64,000 nt of DNA from Chionoecetes opilio (taxonomy: Eukaryota > Arthropoda > Malacostraca > Decapoda > Majidae). The stretch is taken from NCBI GenBank assembly GCA_016584305.1, contig JACEEZ010014059.1, forward strand, positions 53,062 through 117,061. Reading direction: 5' to 3'. The position numbers and the translations under genes are program-made. The notes beneath the pieces were generated by a model that was not told where the DNA came from, did no database searches, and saw only the letters and a list, made by a program, of their open reading frames with translations. Of this stretch, positions 12,230-25,900 are shown piece by piece. The first letter of the stretch is position 1. Every line of letters starts with the position of its first letter.

Positions 12230-12501
12230 TAGCTAATGTAATGTAAGCTACTTATAGGTGCAAATTTCTAATAAAAAGAGGATTTTATACTTAATTTGTA
12301 GGCAAACAGTTATTATATCACCGTATATTTAGCTAATATCATTGAAAACACTACATTTTAGGGTTTATAGCAAGATGATAAGGGAAAACTATTTTGTATA
12401 TATACAATAAAATCTTACGCTAAAGTTACAAGAAACTATGAAAAAACGCTTGCAATAACAGTATAATCACAATAAATAACCTCTCACGCTTTCTATTTAA
12501 A
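12230..12501 (+). repeat. Monomer array A4, one monomer
   Basis: A single 272-bp monomer with CGTATATTTAGC, the CACCGATATTTAGC variant also seen after composites near 10.2, 27.4, 53.6 and 57.1 kb. Confidence 0.85.
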
Positions 12502-13546
12502 TAGTTTTATGTAATGTAAGCTACTTATAGGTGCAAATTCATTCTAAAAAGAGGATTGTATACTTCAATTGTAGGAAACACAGCTATATCTCAACCGATA
12601 ACTCAGATAAACTCATTGAAAAGAAACACATTTTGAGGGTATAAAGCATTATCATAAGGTACATTCCTTCTATTAATGATTATAACAAACAATTAAACAG
12701 AAACTATGAAAAACACATATAATATTACAATTGTATTCACAATATAGACTCTAAAACTCCTATTTACGCTTACAGTAGTTAAATAGAAATTCTAACGAAA
12801 ACAACGTATATACAACATTTTGAATTTCTCTATCAAAAAAAGGCTGAATAATGTCAATTTTCGACATTTTTTTAGCTCATTAAAAAAAAACATTGAAAAA
12901 CAAATCAAAACCCGTTGTTTTTAAGAATAAAATGATACATAAATTTCATGAAATATACATATTTTAAACTCTTAAATTATAAAATATAGTTGTGTAAAAG
13001 TGCTGAATAATGTAAAATTTGATATTTTAAGGCTTTCCAAAATGATTAAATACTGTGAAAAAACGTTGTTTTTAGGATTAAAATTGATACCTAAATTTCA
13101 TGAAAATGCATATATATAGCTCATAACATTGTAAAATATAGTTGTGTAAAAGTGCTGAATAATGTCAAATTTCGACATTTTTTAGCTTTTCAAAAAAACA
13201 TTGAAATACTTGAAAAAACACTGTTTTAAGATTAAAATTGATATCTAAATTTCATGAAAAATACATATTTTTAGCTATTAATTTTGTAAAATATAGTTGT
13301 AGCAAATATCAAAAGCTATTTAGCTACATATATAAAGAAATATACTTCAATTTGTAGAAGAAAAAAAACTCTTCACTGATAACTAGCTAAAATCATTGAA
13401 TACACTACATTTTAAGGGTTTATAGCAATATGATAAGTAAAACTACTTTTATATATACAATAACGCTACAGTTTACAAGAAACTATGAAAAACACTTGCA
13501 ATATATCAGTATATCACACTAAATAACCTATTACTCTTCTATTTAA
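12502..13546 (+). repeat. Composite unit 5, three subrepeats
   Basis: Subrepeats start near 12844, 13003 and 13155. Private variants (AACTCATTGAAAAG, TTTTTTTAGCTCATTAAA, ACTTTTATATATAC, ATATATCAGTATATCAC near 13502) are shared with units 13 and 14, so they belong to one composite lineage although over 30 kb apart. Confidence 0.9.
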
Positions 13547-16500
13547 TAGCTTAATGTAATGTAAGCTACTTATAGGTGCAAATTTTTCTAAAAAGAGGAT
13601 TTTATACTTCAATTTGTAGGAAAACAGTTATATATCACCGATAACTAGCTAATATCATTGAAAACATTACATTTTATGGGTTTATAGCAATATGATAAGT
13701 AAAACTACTTGTATATATACAATAACGCTACAGTTTACAAGAAACTATGAAAAACGCTTGCAATATACAGTTATATCACAATAAATAACCACTTACTCTT
13801 CTATTTAATAGCTTATTGTAATGTAAGCTACTTATAGGTGCAAATTATTCTAAGAAGAGGATTTTATACTTCAATTTGTAGGAAAACAGCTATATATCAC
13901 CGATAACTAGCTAATATCATTGAAAACACTACATTTTATAGGTTTATAGCAATATGATAAGTAAAACTACTTGTATATATACAATAACGCTACAGTTTAC
14001 AAGAAACTATGAAAAACGCTTGCAATATACAGTTATATCACAATAAATAACCTATTACACTTCTATTTAATAGCTTAATGTAATGTAAGCTACTTATATG
14101 TGCAAATTATTCTAAAAAGAGGATTTTATACTTCAATTTATAGGAAAACAGCTATATATCACCGATAACTAGCTAATATCATTGAAAACACTACATTTTA
14201 TGGATTTATAGCAATACGATAAGTAAAACTACTTGTATATATACAATAACGTTACAGTTTACAAGAAACTATGAAAAATGCTTGCAATATACCGTTATAT
14301 CACAATAAATAACCTCTTACTCTTCTATTTATTAGCTTAATGTAATGTAAGCTACTTATAGCTAAATCTTACTCTAAAAAGAGGATTTTATACTTCAATT
14401 TGTAGGAAAACAGCTATATATCACCGATAACTAGCTAATATCATTGAAAACACTACATTTTATGGGTTTATAGCAATATGATAAGTAAAACTACTTGTAT
14501 ATATACAATAACGCTACAGTTTACAAGAAACTATGAAAAACGCTTGTAATATACAGTTATATCACAATAAATAACCTATTACTCTTCTATTTAATAGCTT
14601 AATGTAATGTAAGCTACTTATAGGTGCAAATTATTCAAAAAAGAGGATTTTATACTACAATTTATAGGAAAACAGCTATATATCACCGATAACTAGGTAA
14701 TATCATTGAAAACACTACATTTTATGGGTTTATAGCAATATGATAAGTAAAACTACTTGTATATATACAATAACGCTACAGTTTACAAGACACTATGAAA
14801 AACGCCTGCAATATACAGTTATATCACAATAAATAACCTCTTACTCTTCTATTTAATAGGTTATTGTAATGTAAGCTACTTATAGGTGCAAATTATTCTA
14901 AAAAGAGGATTTTATACTTCAATTTGTTGGAAAACAGCTATATATCACCGATATCTAGCTAATATCATTGAAAACACAACATTTTATGGGTTTATAGCAA
15001 TATGATAAGTAAAACTACTTGTATATATACAATAACGCTACAGTTTACAAGAAACTATGAAAAACGCTTGCAATATACAGTTATATCACAATAAATAACC
15101 TATTACACTTCTATTTAATAGCTTAATGTAATGTAAGCTACTTATATGTGCAAATTATTCTAAAAAGAATATTTTATACTTCAATTTATAGGAAAACAGC
15201 TATATATCACCGATAACTAGCTAATATCATTGAAAACACTACATTTTATGGGTTTATAGCAATATGATAAGTAAAACTACTTGTATATATACAATAACGC
15301 TACAGTTTACAAGAAACTATGAAAAACGCTTGCAATATACCGTTATATAACAATAAATAACCTCTTACTCTTCTATTTATTAACTTAATGTAATGTAAGC
15401 TACTTATAGGTGGAAATTATTCTAAAAAGAGGATTTTATACTTCAATTTATAGGAAAACAGCTATATATCACCGATAACTAGCTAATATCATTGAAAACA
15501 CTACATTTTATGGGTTTATAGCAATACGATAAGTAAAACTACTTGTATATATACAATAACGTTACAGTTTACAAGAAACTATGAAAAATGCTTGCAATAT
15601 ACCGTTATATCACAATAAATAACCTCTTACTCTTCTATTTATTAGCTTAATGTAATGTAAGCTACTTATAGGTGCATTTTATTCTAAAAAGAGGATTTTA
15701 TACTTCAATTTATAGGAAAACAGCTATATATCACCGATAACTAGCTAATATCATTGAAAACACTACATTTTATGGGTTTATAGCAATATGATAAGTAACA
15801 CTAATTGTATATATACAATAACGCTACAGTTTACAAGAAACTATGAAAAACGCTAGCAATATACAGTTATATCACACTAAATAACCTATTACTCTTCTAT
15901 TTAATAGCTTAATGTAATGTAAGCTACTTATAGGTACAAATTATTCTAAAAAGAGGATTTTATACTTCAATTTATAGGAAAACAGCTATATATCACCGAT
16001 AACTAGCTAATATCATTGAAAAACCCAAAATTTTAGGGTTTATACCCAATTTATAATTTAAAAAATTAATTGTAAAATATACAATAACTTTCCCAAGTTT
16101 AAAAAGGAAAAATAAAAAAAAGCTTGCAATAAGAATACACAAAAAATAACCTCTTCTCTTCTATTTATTAGCTTAATGTTTTGAAAGCTACTTATAGGTG
16201 CAACTTTTCCCCTAAAAAGAGGATTTATATTTCCAATTTGTAGGAAAAAACAGCAATATTCCCCGTTTAACTAGCTAAAAATCATTGAAAAAAATAAAAT
16301 TTAGGGGTTTATAGAATATCAAAAGTAAAACAATTTGTTATAACAATAACGCTACAGTTTACAAGAAACTATAAAAAACCCCCCCCCTTGCCAATCCGGG
16401 TTAATCACACTAAAAAAACCTATTCCCTTTTCTATTTAAAGTTAATGTAAATGTAGGTACTTTGGTGAAAATTTTTTCAAAAAAGAGGTTTGTTATATTT

Positions 16501-16975
16501 TCCAATTATAGGAAAACAGCTTATTTTCACCGATAAATAGCTAATATCTTTAAAAAAACACAAATTTTTATGGGTTTTAGCAATAGATAAGTAAAAAAAC
16601 CCGTATATAAAAAACGTTACAGTTTAAAAGGGAAACTTTTTAAAAAACGCTTGCAAAAAACCCCTTTATATCACAAAAATAACCTCAAACTCTTCTTTTT
16701 ATTACCCTTAAAGTAATGTAAGCTACTTAAAAGGTGCAAATTTTTCTAAAAAGAGGTTTTTTATATTTTCAATTTGTGGGGAAAACAGCTTTTAATCCCC
16801 GATAACTAGCAAAAATCATTGAAAACACTACTTTTTGGGGGTTTTTAAGAAAATATGAAAAAGTAAAAAAAAATTGTTTAATTTTTTACAAAAAACGCTA
16901 CATTTTCAAGAAATATGAAAAACGTTGCAAATACCGTTTAAAAAATTTAAAAACCTTTTAATTTTCCCTATTTAT
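13547..16975 (+). repeat. Monomer array A5, about 13 monomers
   Basis: Clean to about 16020. The stretch 14.54-15.1 kb (GCTTGTAATATACAG, then CTAGGTAATATC, then TAATAGGTTATTG, then ACCGATATCTAGC) is repeated at 24.14-24.7 kb (offset 9,600) and at 38.9-39.4 kb (24,371 from here). The last four monomers lie in a low-quality band. Confidence 0.92.
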
Positions 16976-18600
16976 CAGCCTTAATGTAATGAAGCTACTT
17001 TTTAGGTGAAAATTTATTCTAAAAAAAAGGTTGTATACTTAAAATTGTAGGAAAACAAAATTTTTAAATAAACCGAAAACTAGCAAAAAATCTTGAAAAG
17101 AACCATTTGAGGTTTAAAAGCATTATTAAGGTAAATTTCCCTTCTATAATGATTTTAACACAAAAAAATTAAAAAAGAAACAAATGAAAAACACGTATAA
17201 TATACAATTGTAACAATAAGAATCTAAAACTCCTATTCTAAGTTTCCCAGTAGCTTAAAAATAAAAAATTTCAAAACCGAAAAAAAACTAAAAATACCAC
17301 ATTTTAAAATTTCTCTATCAAAAAAAGGGCTGAATAATGTAATTTTTCCATTTTTTTAAGCCTTTCCCAAAAAATACATTAAAACATTTGAAAAAAACGT
17401 TTTTTTAAGAAAAAAATTTTTGATACATATTTTTCTTAAAAAAATACATTTTTTTAAAGTTTTTTAATATTTTTAAAATATATTTTGTGTAAAAAGTGCT
17501 GAATAATGTCAAATTTTTAAACTTTTTTAAGGCTTTTAAAACATTAAAAACGGGGAAAAAAAGTTTTTTTTTTAGGTTTTAAAAATTTGTACGAAATTTT
17601 CCATGAAAAGCATATTTTTAGTTTCCAAACATTGAAAAAAAATATTTGGGTTGTAAAAAGTGTAAAATTAATGTAAAAATTTCAAAATTTTTTTACCCTT
17701 TTCAAAAAAAACTTTTGAAATACTTGAAAAAAAAAATTTTTTTTAGGTTTAAAAATTGTTTATCAAAAATTGCATAAAAAAAACATTTTTTTTAGCTATT
17801 AATTTTTAAAAATATATTTGTAGAAAATTTAATCAAAAGCTTTTTAGCACTATAAAAGAAATATATTTCAATTTGTAGAAAGAAAAAAAAATTTTCCCCT
17901 TAAAAATAGTTTAAAATCTTTGGGAAAAAACCCCAAAATTTTTAGGGTTTTAAAATTTAAGCAATAAAATAAGTAAAATACTTGTAATATACAAAAAAGG
18001 GGTACAGTTTAAAAAGAAAACCTAAAAAAAAACACTCCCAAATACCGTTATTCACAATAAAAAACCCTCTTACTCTTTTATTTAATAGTTTAAAGAAAAA
18101 GTAAGCTACTTTGGGTTGCAAATTTTTCAAAAAAGGAGGTTTTTTCTTACTTTTTAAAATTTTTTTGTAGGGAAAAAACTATAATCCCCGAAAAACTAGC
18201 TAATATCATGAAAACATACATTTTATGGGTTTTAGAAAATATGATAAGAAAAAATCCTTGTAATAAAACAATAACGTTACATTTTCCCAAAAAAATTTTA
18301 AAAAACGCTTCCCAAAATCCCGGGAATAATCACAAATAAAAACCTCCTCTTTTTTATTTATTAGTTTTAATGTAATGTAAGCATTTATAGGTGCATTTTT
18401 TTCTCTAAAAAAGGATTTTATTTTAAAATTTGTAGGAAAACAGCTATATACCCCGAAAAACCCTTAGCTAATATCATTGAAAACACTACATTTTATGGGT
18501 TTATAGCAATATCATAAGTAAACTACTTGTATATATACAATAACTACAGTTTACAAGAACTATGAAAACCGCTTGCAATAACAGTTATATCACACTAAAT
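16020..18600. other. Low-quality band, homopolymer and substitution errors
   Basis: Here the changes are mostly longer A, T, C or G runs and base changes (for example nine C at 16379-16387), unlike the deletion-rich or insertion-rich bands elsewhere. Milder noise continues to about 19.45 kb. Onset at 16020 falls inside a monomer. Confidence 0.8.
16976..18085 (+). repeat. Composite unit 6, three subrepeats, very noisy
   Basis: Subrepeats are still recognisable near 17330, 17499 and about 17662. Landmarks TATACAATTGTA and TTCTCTATCAAAA are intact, so identity as a composite is safe although individual bases are not. Confidence 0.8.
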
Positions 18601-19405
18601 AACCTATTACTCTTCTATTTAATAGCTTAATGTAATGTAGGCTACTTATAGGTGCAAATTATTCTAAAAAGAGGATTTTATATTTCCAATTTATAGGAAA
18701 ACAGCTAATATCACCGATAACTACTAATATCATTAAAAACACTACATTTTATGGGTTTATAGCAATATGATAAGTAAAACAACTTGTATATATACAAAAC
18801 GTTACAGTTTACAAGAAACTATGAAAAACGCTTGCAATATACCGTTATATCACAATAAATAACCTCTTATTCTTCTATTTATTACTTAATGTAATGTAAG
18901 CTACTTATAGGTGCAAATTATTCTAAAAAGAGGATTTTATACTTCAATTTGTAGGAAAACAGCTATATATCCCCGATAACTAGCTAATATCATTGAAAAA
19001 CTACATTTTATGGGTTATAGAAATATGATAAGTAAAATACTTGTATATATACAATAACGCTACAGTTTACAAGAAACTATGAAAAACGCTAAATATATAC
19101 CGTTATATCACAATTAATAACCTCTTACTCATATTTTTAAATAGCAAAAATAATGTAAAGCTACTTAAGGTGCAAATTATTCTAAAAAAGGGTTTTTTAT
19201 ACTTCAATTTGTAAGAAAACAGCTATATATCACCGATAACTAGCTAATATCATTGAAAACACAACATTTTATGGTTTATAGAATATGATAAGTAAAACTA
19301 CTTGTATATATACAATAACGCTACAGTTTACAAGAAACTATGAAAAACGTTTGGGCAATACACAGTTATATCACAATAAAAAACCCCTTTAACTCTTCTA
19401 TTTAA
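18086..19405 (+). repeat. Monomer array A6, five monomers
   Basis: Noisy first monomer, better afterwards. The first monomer carries the run TTTTTC after GCAAA that typically follows a composite. Confidence 0.87.
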
Positions 19406-20448
19406 TAGCTTTATGTAATGTAGCTACTTATAGGGGGCAATTTATTCTAAAAAGGATTGTATACTTCAATTTGTAGGAAAACAGCTATATATCACCGATA
19501 ACTAGCTAAACTCATTGAAAAGAACACATTTTGAGGGTATAAAGCATTATCATAAGGTAAATTCCTTCTATTACTGATATAACACAACAATTAACAAGAA
19601 ACTATGAAAAACACGTATAATATACAATTGTATCACAATATAGAGTCTCAAACTCGTATTATAAGCTTACAGTAGTTTAAAATAGAAATTTCTAACGCAA
19701 ACAACTATAATACCACATTTTGAATTTCTCTATCAAAAAAAGGGCTGAATAATGTCAATTTTCGACATTTTTTAGCCATTCAAAAATACATTAAAACACT
19801 TGAAAAAACGTTTTCTTTTTTAAAAAAAAATTGATACATAAATTTCATGAAAAATACATATTTTAAGCTCTTAATATTATAAAATATAGTTGTGTAAAAG
19901 TGCTGAATAATGTCAAATTTTGACATTTTTAAGGCTTTCAAAAATGCATTAAAATACTTGAAAAAACGTTGTTTTTAGGATTAAAATTAATACCTAAATT
20001 TCATGAAAATGCATATTTCTAGCTCATAACATTGTAAAATATAGTTGTGTAAAAGTGCTGAATAATGTCAAATTTCGACATTTTTTAGCCTTTCAAAAAA
20101 ACATTGAAATACTTGAAAAAACATTGTTTTAAGATTAAAATTGATATCTAAATTTCATGAAAAATATATATTTTTAGCTATTAATTTTGTAAAATATAGT
20201 TGTAGCAAATATCAAAAGCTATTTAGCTACATATTTAAAGAAATATACTTCAATTTGTAGAAAAAAACAACTCTTCACTGATAACTAGCTAAAATCATTG
20301 AAAACACTACATTTTAAGGGTTTATAGCAAAATGATAAGTAAAACTACTTGTATATATACAATAACGCTACAGTTTACAAGAAACTATGAAAAACACTTG
20401 CAATATACCGTTATATCACAATAAATAACCTCTTACTCTTCTATTTAA
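19406..20448 (+). repeat. Composite unit 7, three subrepeats, mostly clean
   Basis: A 1,043-bp unit. A monomer-equivalent boundary (AAGCTTACAG) lies at 19663, so the first 257 bp are a diverged monomer. Subrepeats start near 19745, 19903 and 20058. A small homopolymer disturbance is at about 19812-19829. Confidence 0.93.
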
Positions 20449-22020
20449 TAGCTTAATGTAATGTAAGCTACTTATAGGTGCAAATTTTTCTAAAAAGAGG
20501 ATTTTATACTTCAATTTGTAGGAAAACAGTTATATATCACCGATAACTAGCTAATATCATTGAAAACACTAAATTTTATGGGTTTATAGCAATATGATAA
20601 GTAAAACTACTTGTATATATACAATAACGCTACAGTTTACAAGACACTATGAAAAACGCCTGCAATATACAGTTATATCACACTAAATAACCTATTACTC
20701 TTCTATTTAATAACTTAATGTAATGTAAGCTACTTATAGGTACAAATTATTCTAAAAAGAGGATTTTATACTTCAATTTATAGGAAAACAGCTATATATC
20801 ACCGATAACTAGCTAATATCATTGAAAACACTACATTTTATGGGTTTATAGCAATACAATAAGTAAAACTACTTGTATATATACAATAACGTTACAGTTT
20901 ACAAGAAACTATGAAAAATGCTTGCAATATACCGTTATATCACAATAAATAACCTCTTACTCTTCTATTTATTAGCTTAATGTAATGTAAGCCACTTATA
21001 GGTGCATTTTATTCTAAAAAGAGGATTTTATACTTCACTTTGTAGGAAAACAGCTATATATCACCGATAACTAGCTAATATCATTGAAAACACTACATTT
21101 TATGGGTTTATAGCAATATGATAAGTAAAACTACTTGTATATATACAATAACGCTACAGTTTACAAGAAACTATGAAAAACGCTAGCAATATACAGTTAT
21201 ATCACACTAAATAACCTATTACTCTTCTATTTAATAGATTAATGTAATGTAAGCTACTTATAGGTACAAATTATTCTAAAAAGAGGATTTTATACTTCAA
21301 TTTATAGGAAAACAGCTATATATCACCGATAACTAGCTAATATCATTGAAAACACTAGATTTTATGAGTTTATAGCAATATGATAAGTAACACTAATTGT
21401 ATATATACAATAACGCTACAGTTTACAAGAAACTGTGAAAAACACTTAAAATATACCGTTACATAACAATAAATAACCTATTACTCTTCTATTTATTAGC
21501 TTAATGTAATGTAAGCTACTTATAGGTGCAAATTATTCTAAAAAGAGGATTTTATACTTCAATTTGTAGGAAAACAGCTATATATCACCGATAAGTAGTT
21601 AATATCATTGAAAACACTACATTTTATGGGTTTATAGCAATATGATAAGTAAAACTACTTGTATATATACAATAACGCTACAGTTTACAAGAAACTATGA
21701 AAAACGCTTGCAATATACCGTTATATCACAATAAATAACCTCTTACTCTTATATTTAATAGCTTAATGTAATGTAAGCTACTTATAGGTGCAAATTATTC
21801 TAAAAAGAGGATTTTATACTTCAATTTGTAGGAAAACAGCTATATATCACCGATAACTAGCTAATATCATTGAAAACACAACATTTTATGGGTTTATAGC
21901 AATATGATAAGTAAAACTCCTTATATATATACAATAACGCTACAGTTTACAAGAAACTATGAAAAACGCTTGCAATATACCGTTATATAACAATAAATAA
22001 CCTATTAATCTTCTATTTAT
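20449..22020 (+). repeat. Monomer array A7, six monomers
   Basis: Exactly six units of 262 bp. Order: GACACTATG type, CAATACAATAAG type, GCATTTTATTC type, GCTAGCAATATA with GGTACAAATT, AAACTGTG type, AAGTAGTTAATATC type. The last part matches the start of the window (offset about 21.2 kb). Confidence 0.95.
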
Positions 22021-22687
22021 CAGCTTAATGTAATGTAAGCTACTTATAGGTGCAAATTATTCTAAAAATAAGGATTGTATACTTCAATTTGTAGGAAAAC
22101 AGCTATATATCACCGATAACTAGCTAAAATCATTGAAAAGAACACATTTTGAGGGTATAAAGCATTATCATAAGGTAAATTCCTTCTATTAATGATATAA
22201 CACAACAATTAACAAGAAACTATGAAAAACACGTATAATATACAATTGTATCACAATATAGAATCTGAAACTCCTATTATAAGCTTACAGTAGTTTAAAA
22301 TAGAAATTTCTAACGAAAACAACTATAATACCACATTTTGAATTTCTCTATCAAAAAAAGGGCTGAATAAGATCAATTTTCGACATTTTTTAGCCATTCA
22401 AAAATACATTAAAACACTTGAAAAAACGTTGTTTTAAGAATAAAATTGATACATATATTTCATGAAAAATACATATTTTAAGCTTTTAATATTACAAAAT
22501 ATAGTTGTGTAAAAGTGCTGAATAATGTCAAATTTTGACATTTTTAAGGCTTTTAAAAATGCATTAAAATACTTGAAAAAACGTTGTTTTTTAGGATTAA
22601 AATTGATACGTAAATTTCATGAAAATGCATATTTTTAGCTCATAACATTGTAAAATATAGTTGTGTAAAAGTGCTGAATAATGTCAA
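22021..22687 (+). repeat. Composite unit 8, cut by gap
   Basis: Subrepeats start near 22363, 22518 and 22674; the third is cut by N after 14 bases. The private AATAAGATC variant matches unit 1, and the flanks match too, so this is a higher-order copy of the first 1.5 kb of the window. Confidence 0.92.
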
Positions 22688-22963
22688 NNNNNNNNNNNNN
22701 NNNNNNNNNNNNNNNNNNNNNNNNNNNNNNNNNNNNNNNNNNNNNNNNNNNNNNNNNNNNNNNNNNNNNNNNNNNNNNNNNNNNNNNNNNNNNNNNNNNN
22801 NNNNNNNNNNNNNNNNNNNNNNNNNNNNNNNNNNNNNNNNNNNNNNNNNNNNNNNNNNNNNNNNNNNNNNNNNNNNNNNNNNNNNNNNNNNNNNNNNNNN
22901 NNNNNNNNNNNNNNNNNNNNNNNNNNNNNNNNNNNNNNNNNNNNNNNNNNNNNNNNNNNNNNN
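22688..22963. other. Assembly gap, 276 N
   Basis: The left side stops inside the third subrepeat of a composite; the right side resumes inside a plain monomer. Completing the composite and reaching that point needs at least about 430 bp, so the stated gap length is probably too short. Frames reported through the N stretch are meaningless. Confidence 0.95.
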
Positions 22964-25900
22964 AAAAAAAGGGTTTTAAAATTGTAGGAAAACACTTTAT
23001 ACCGAAAAGCTAATATCATTAAATACCATACTTTATGGGTTTATAAAAATTGATAAGTAACTACTTGTTATTACAATCGCTAAATTTTTCAAGAATTATG
23101 AAAAGGCTTGCATATCAGTTATATCACAATAAATAACCTCTTGCTCTTCTATTTATAGTTTTATGTAATTAAGCTCTTATAGTGCAAATTATTCTAAAAA
23201 CGGATTTATACTCATTTTAGGAAAACAGCTATTATCACCGATAACTAGATATATCATTGAAAACACTACTTTTTTATGGGTTTATAGCAATATGATAAGT
23301 AAAATACTTGTATATATACAATAACGCTACAGTTTACAAGAAACTATGAAAAACGCTTGCAATATACAGTTTATCACAATAAATAACCTATTACACTTCT
23401 ATTTAATAGCTTAATGTAATGTAAGCTACTTTATATGTGCAAATTATTCAAAAAAGAGGATTTTATACTTCAATTTATGGAAAACCGCTATATTTTCACC
23501 GATAACTAGCTAATATCATTGAAAACACTACATTTTATGGGTTTATAGCAATATGATAAGTAAAACTACTTGTATATATACAATAACGCTACAGTTTACA
23601 AGAAACTATGAAAAACGCTTGCAATATACCGTTATATAACAATAAATAACCTCTTACTCTTCTATTTATTAGCTTAATGTAATGTAAGCTACTTATAGGT
23701 GCAAATTATTCTAAAAAGAGGATTTTATACTTCAATTTATAGGAAAACAGCTATATATCACCGATAACTAGCTAATATCATTGAAAACACTACATTTTAT
23801 GGGTTTATAGCTATACGATAAGTAAAACTACTTGTATATATACAATAACGTTACAGTTTACAAGAAACTATGAAAAACGCTTGCAATATACCGTTATATC
23901 ACAATAAATAACCTCTTACTCTTCTATTTATTAGCTTAATGTAATGTTAGCTACTTATAGCTAAATCTTACTCTAAAAATAGGATTTTATACTTCAATTT
24001 GTAGGAAAACAGCTATATATCACCGATAACTAGCTAATATCATTGAAAACACTACATTTTATGGGTTTATAGCAATATGATAAGTAAAACTACTTGTATA
24101 TATACAATAACGCTACAGTTTACAAGAAACTATGAAAAACGCTTGTAATATACAGTTATATCACAATAAATAACCTATTACTCTTCTATTTAATAGCTTA
24201 ATGTAATGTAAGCTACTTATAGGTGCAAATTATTCAAAAAAGAGGATTTTATACTACAATTTATAGGAAAACAGCTATATATCACCGATAACTAGGTAAT
24301 ATCATTGAAAACACTACATTTTATGGGTTTATAGCAATATGATAAGTAAAACTACTTGTATATATACAATAACGCTACAGTTTACAAGACACTATGAAAA
24401 ACGCCTGCAATATACAGTTATATCACAATAAATAACCTCTTACTCTTCTATTTAATAGGTTATTGTAATGTAAGCTACTTATAGGTGCAAATTATTCTAA
24501 AAAGAGGATTTTATACTTCAATTTGTTGGAAAACAGCTATATATCACCGATATCTAGCTAATATCATTGAAAACACAACATTTTATGGGTTTATAGCAAT
24601 ATGATAAGTAAAACTACTTGTATATATACAATAACGCTACAGTTTACAAGAAACTATGAAAAACGCTTGCAATATACCGTTATATCACAATAAATAACCT
24701 ATTACTCTTCTATTTATTAGCTTAATGTAATGTAAGCTACTTATAGGTCTAATTATTTTAAAAAGAGGATTTTATACATCAATTTGTAGGAAAACAGCTA
24801 TATATCACCGATAACTAGCTAATATCATTGAAAACACTACATTTTATGGGTTTATAGCAATATGATAAGTAAAACTACTTGTATATATACAATAACGCTA
24901 CAGTTTACAAGAAACTATGAAAAACGCTTGCAATATACCGTTATATCACAATAAATAACCTCTTACTCTTATATTTAATAGCTTAATGTAATGTAAGCTA
25001 CTTATAGGTCCAAATTATTCTAAAAAGAGGATTTTATACTTCAATTTGTAGGAAAACAGCTATATATCACCGATAACTAGCTAATATCATTGAATACACT
25101 ACATTTTATGGGTTTATAGCAATATGATAAGTAAAACTACTTGTATATATACAATAACGCTAAAGTTTACAAGAAATTATGAAAAACGCTTGCAATATAC
25201 AGTTATATCATAATAAATAACCTCTTGCTCTTCTATTTAATAGTTTTATGTAATGTAAGCTACTTATAGGTGCAAATTATTCTAAAAACAGGATTTTATA
25301 CTTCAATTTGTAGGAAAACAGCTATTATCAGCGATAACTAGCTAATATCATTGAAAACACTACATTTTATGGGTTTATAGCAATATGATAAGTAAAACAA
25401 CTTGTATATATACAATAACGCTACAGTTTACAAGAAACTATGAAAAACGCTTGCAATATACAGTTATATCACAATAAATAACCTATTACACTTCTATTTA
25501 ATAGCTTAATGTAATGTAAGCTACTTATATGTGCAAATTATTCTAAAAAGAGGATTTTATACTTCAATTTATAGGAAAACAGCTATATATCACCGATAAC
25601 TAGCTAATATCATTGAAAACACTACATTTTATGGGTTTATAGCAATATTATAAGTAAAACTACTTGTATATATACAATGACGCTACAGTTTACAAGAAAC
25701 TATGAAAAACGCTTGCAATATACCGTTATATAACAATAAATAACCTCTTACTCTTCTATTTATTAACTTAATGTAATGTAAGCTACTTATAGGTGGAAAT
25801 TATTCTAAAAAGAGGATTTTATACATCAATTTATAGGAAAACAGCTATATATCACCGATAACTAGCTAATATCATTGAAAACACTACATTTTATGGGTTT

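Larger units (their letters stand above)
9540..13075. other. Low-quality band, mixed indels
   Basis: Insertions and deletions in all units, heavy from about 10.08 to 12.9 kb; clean repeats resume near 13080. An odd T-rich stretch at about 10563-10577 replaces ACAAGAAACTATG. Confidence 0.7.

Noticed and set aside
22671..23019. Open frames through the N gap (also at 41856-42391)
   Set aside because: They exist only because N runs contain no stop codons.
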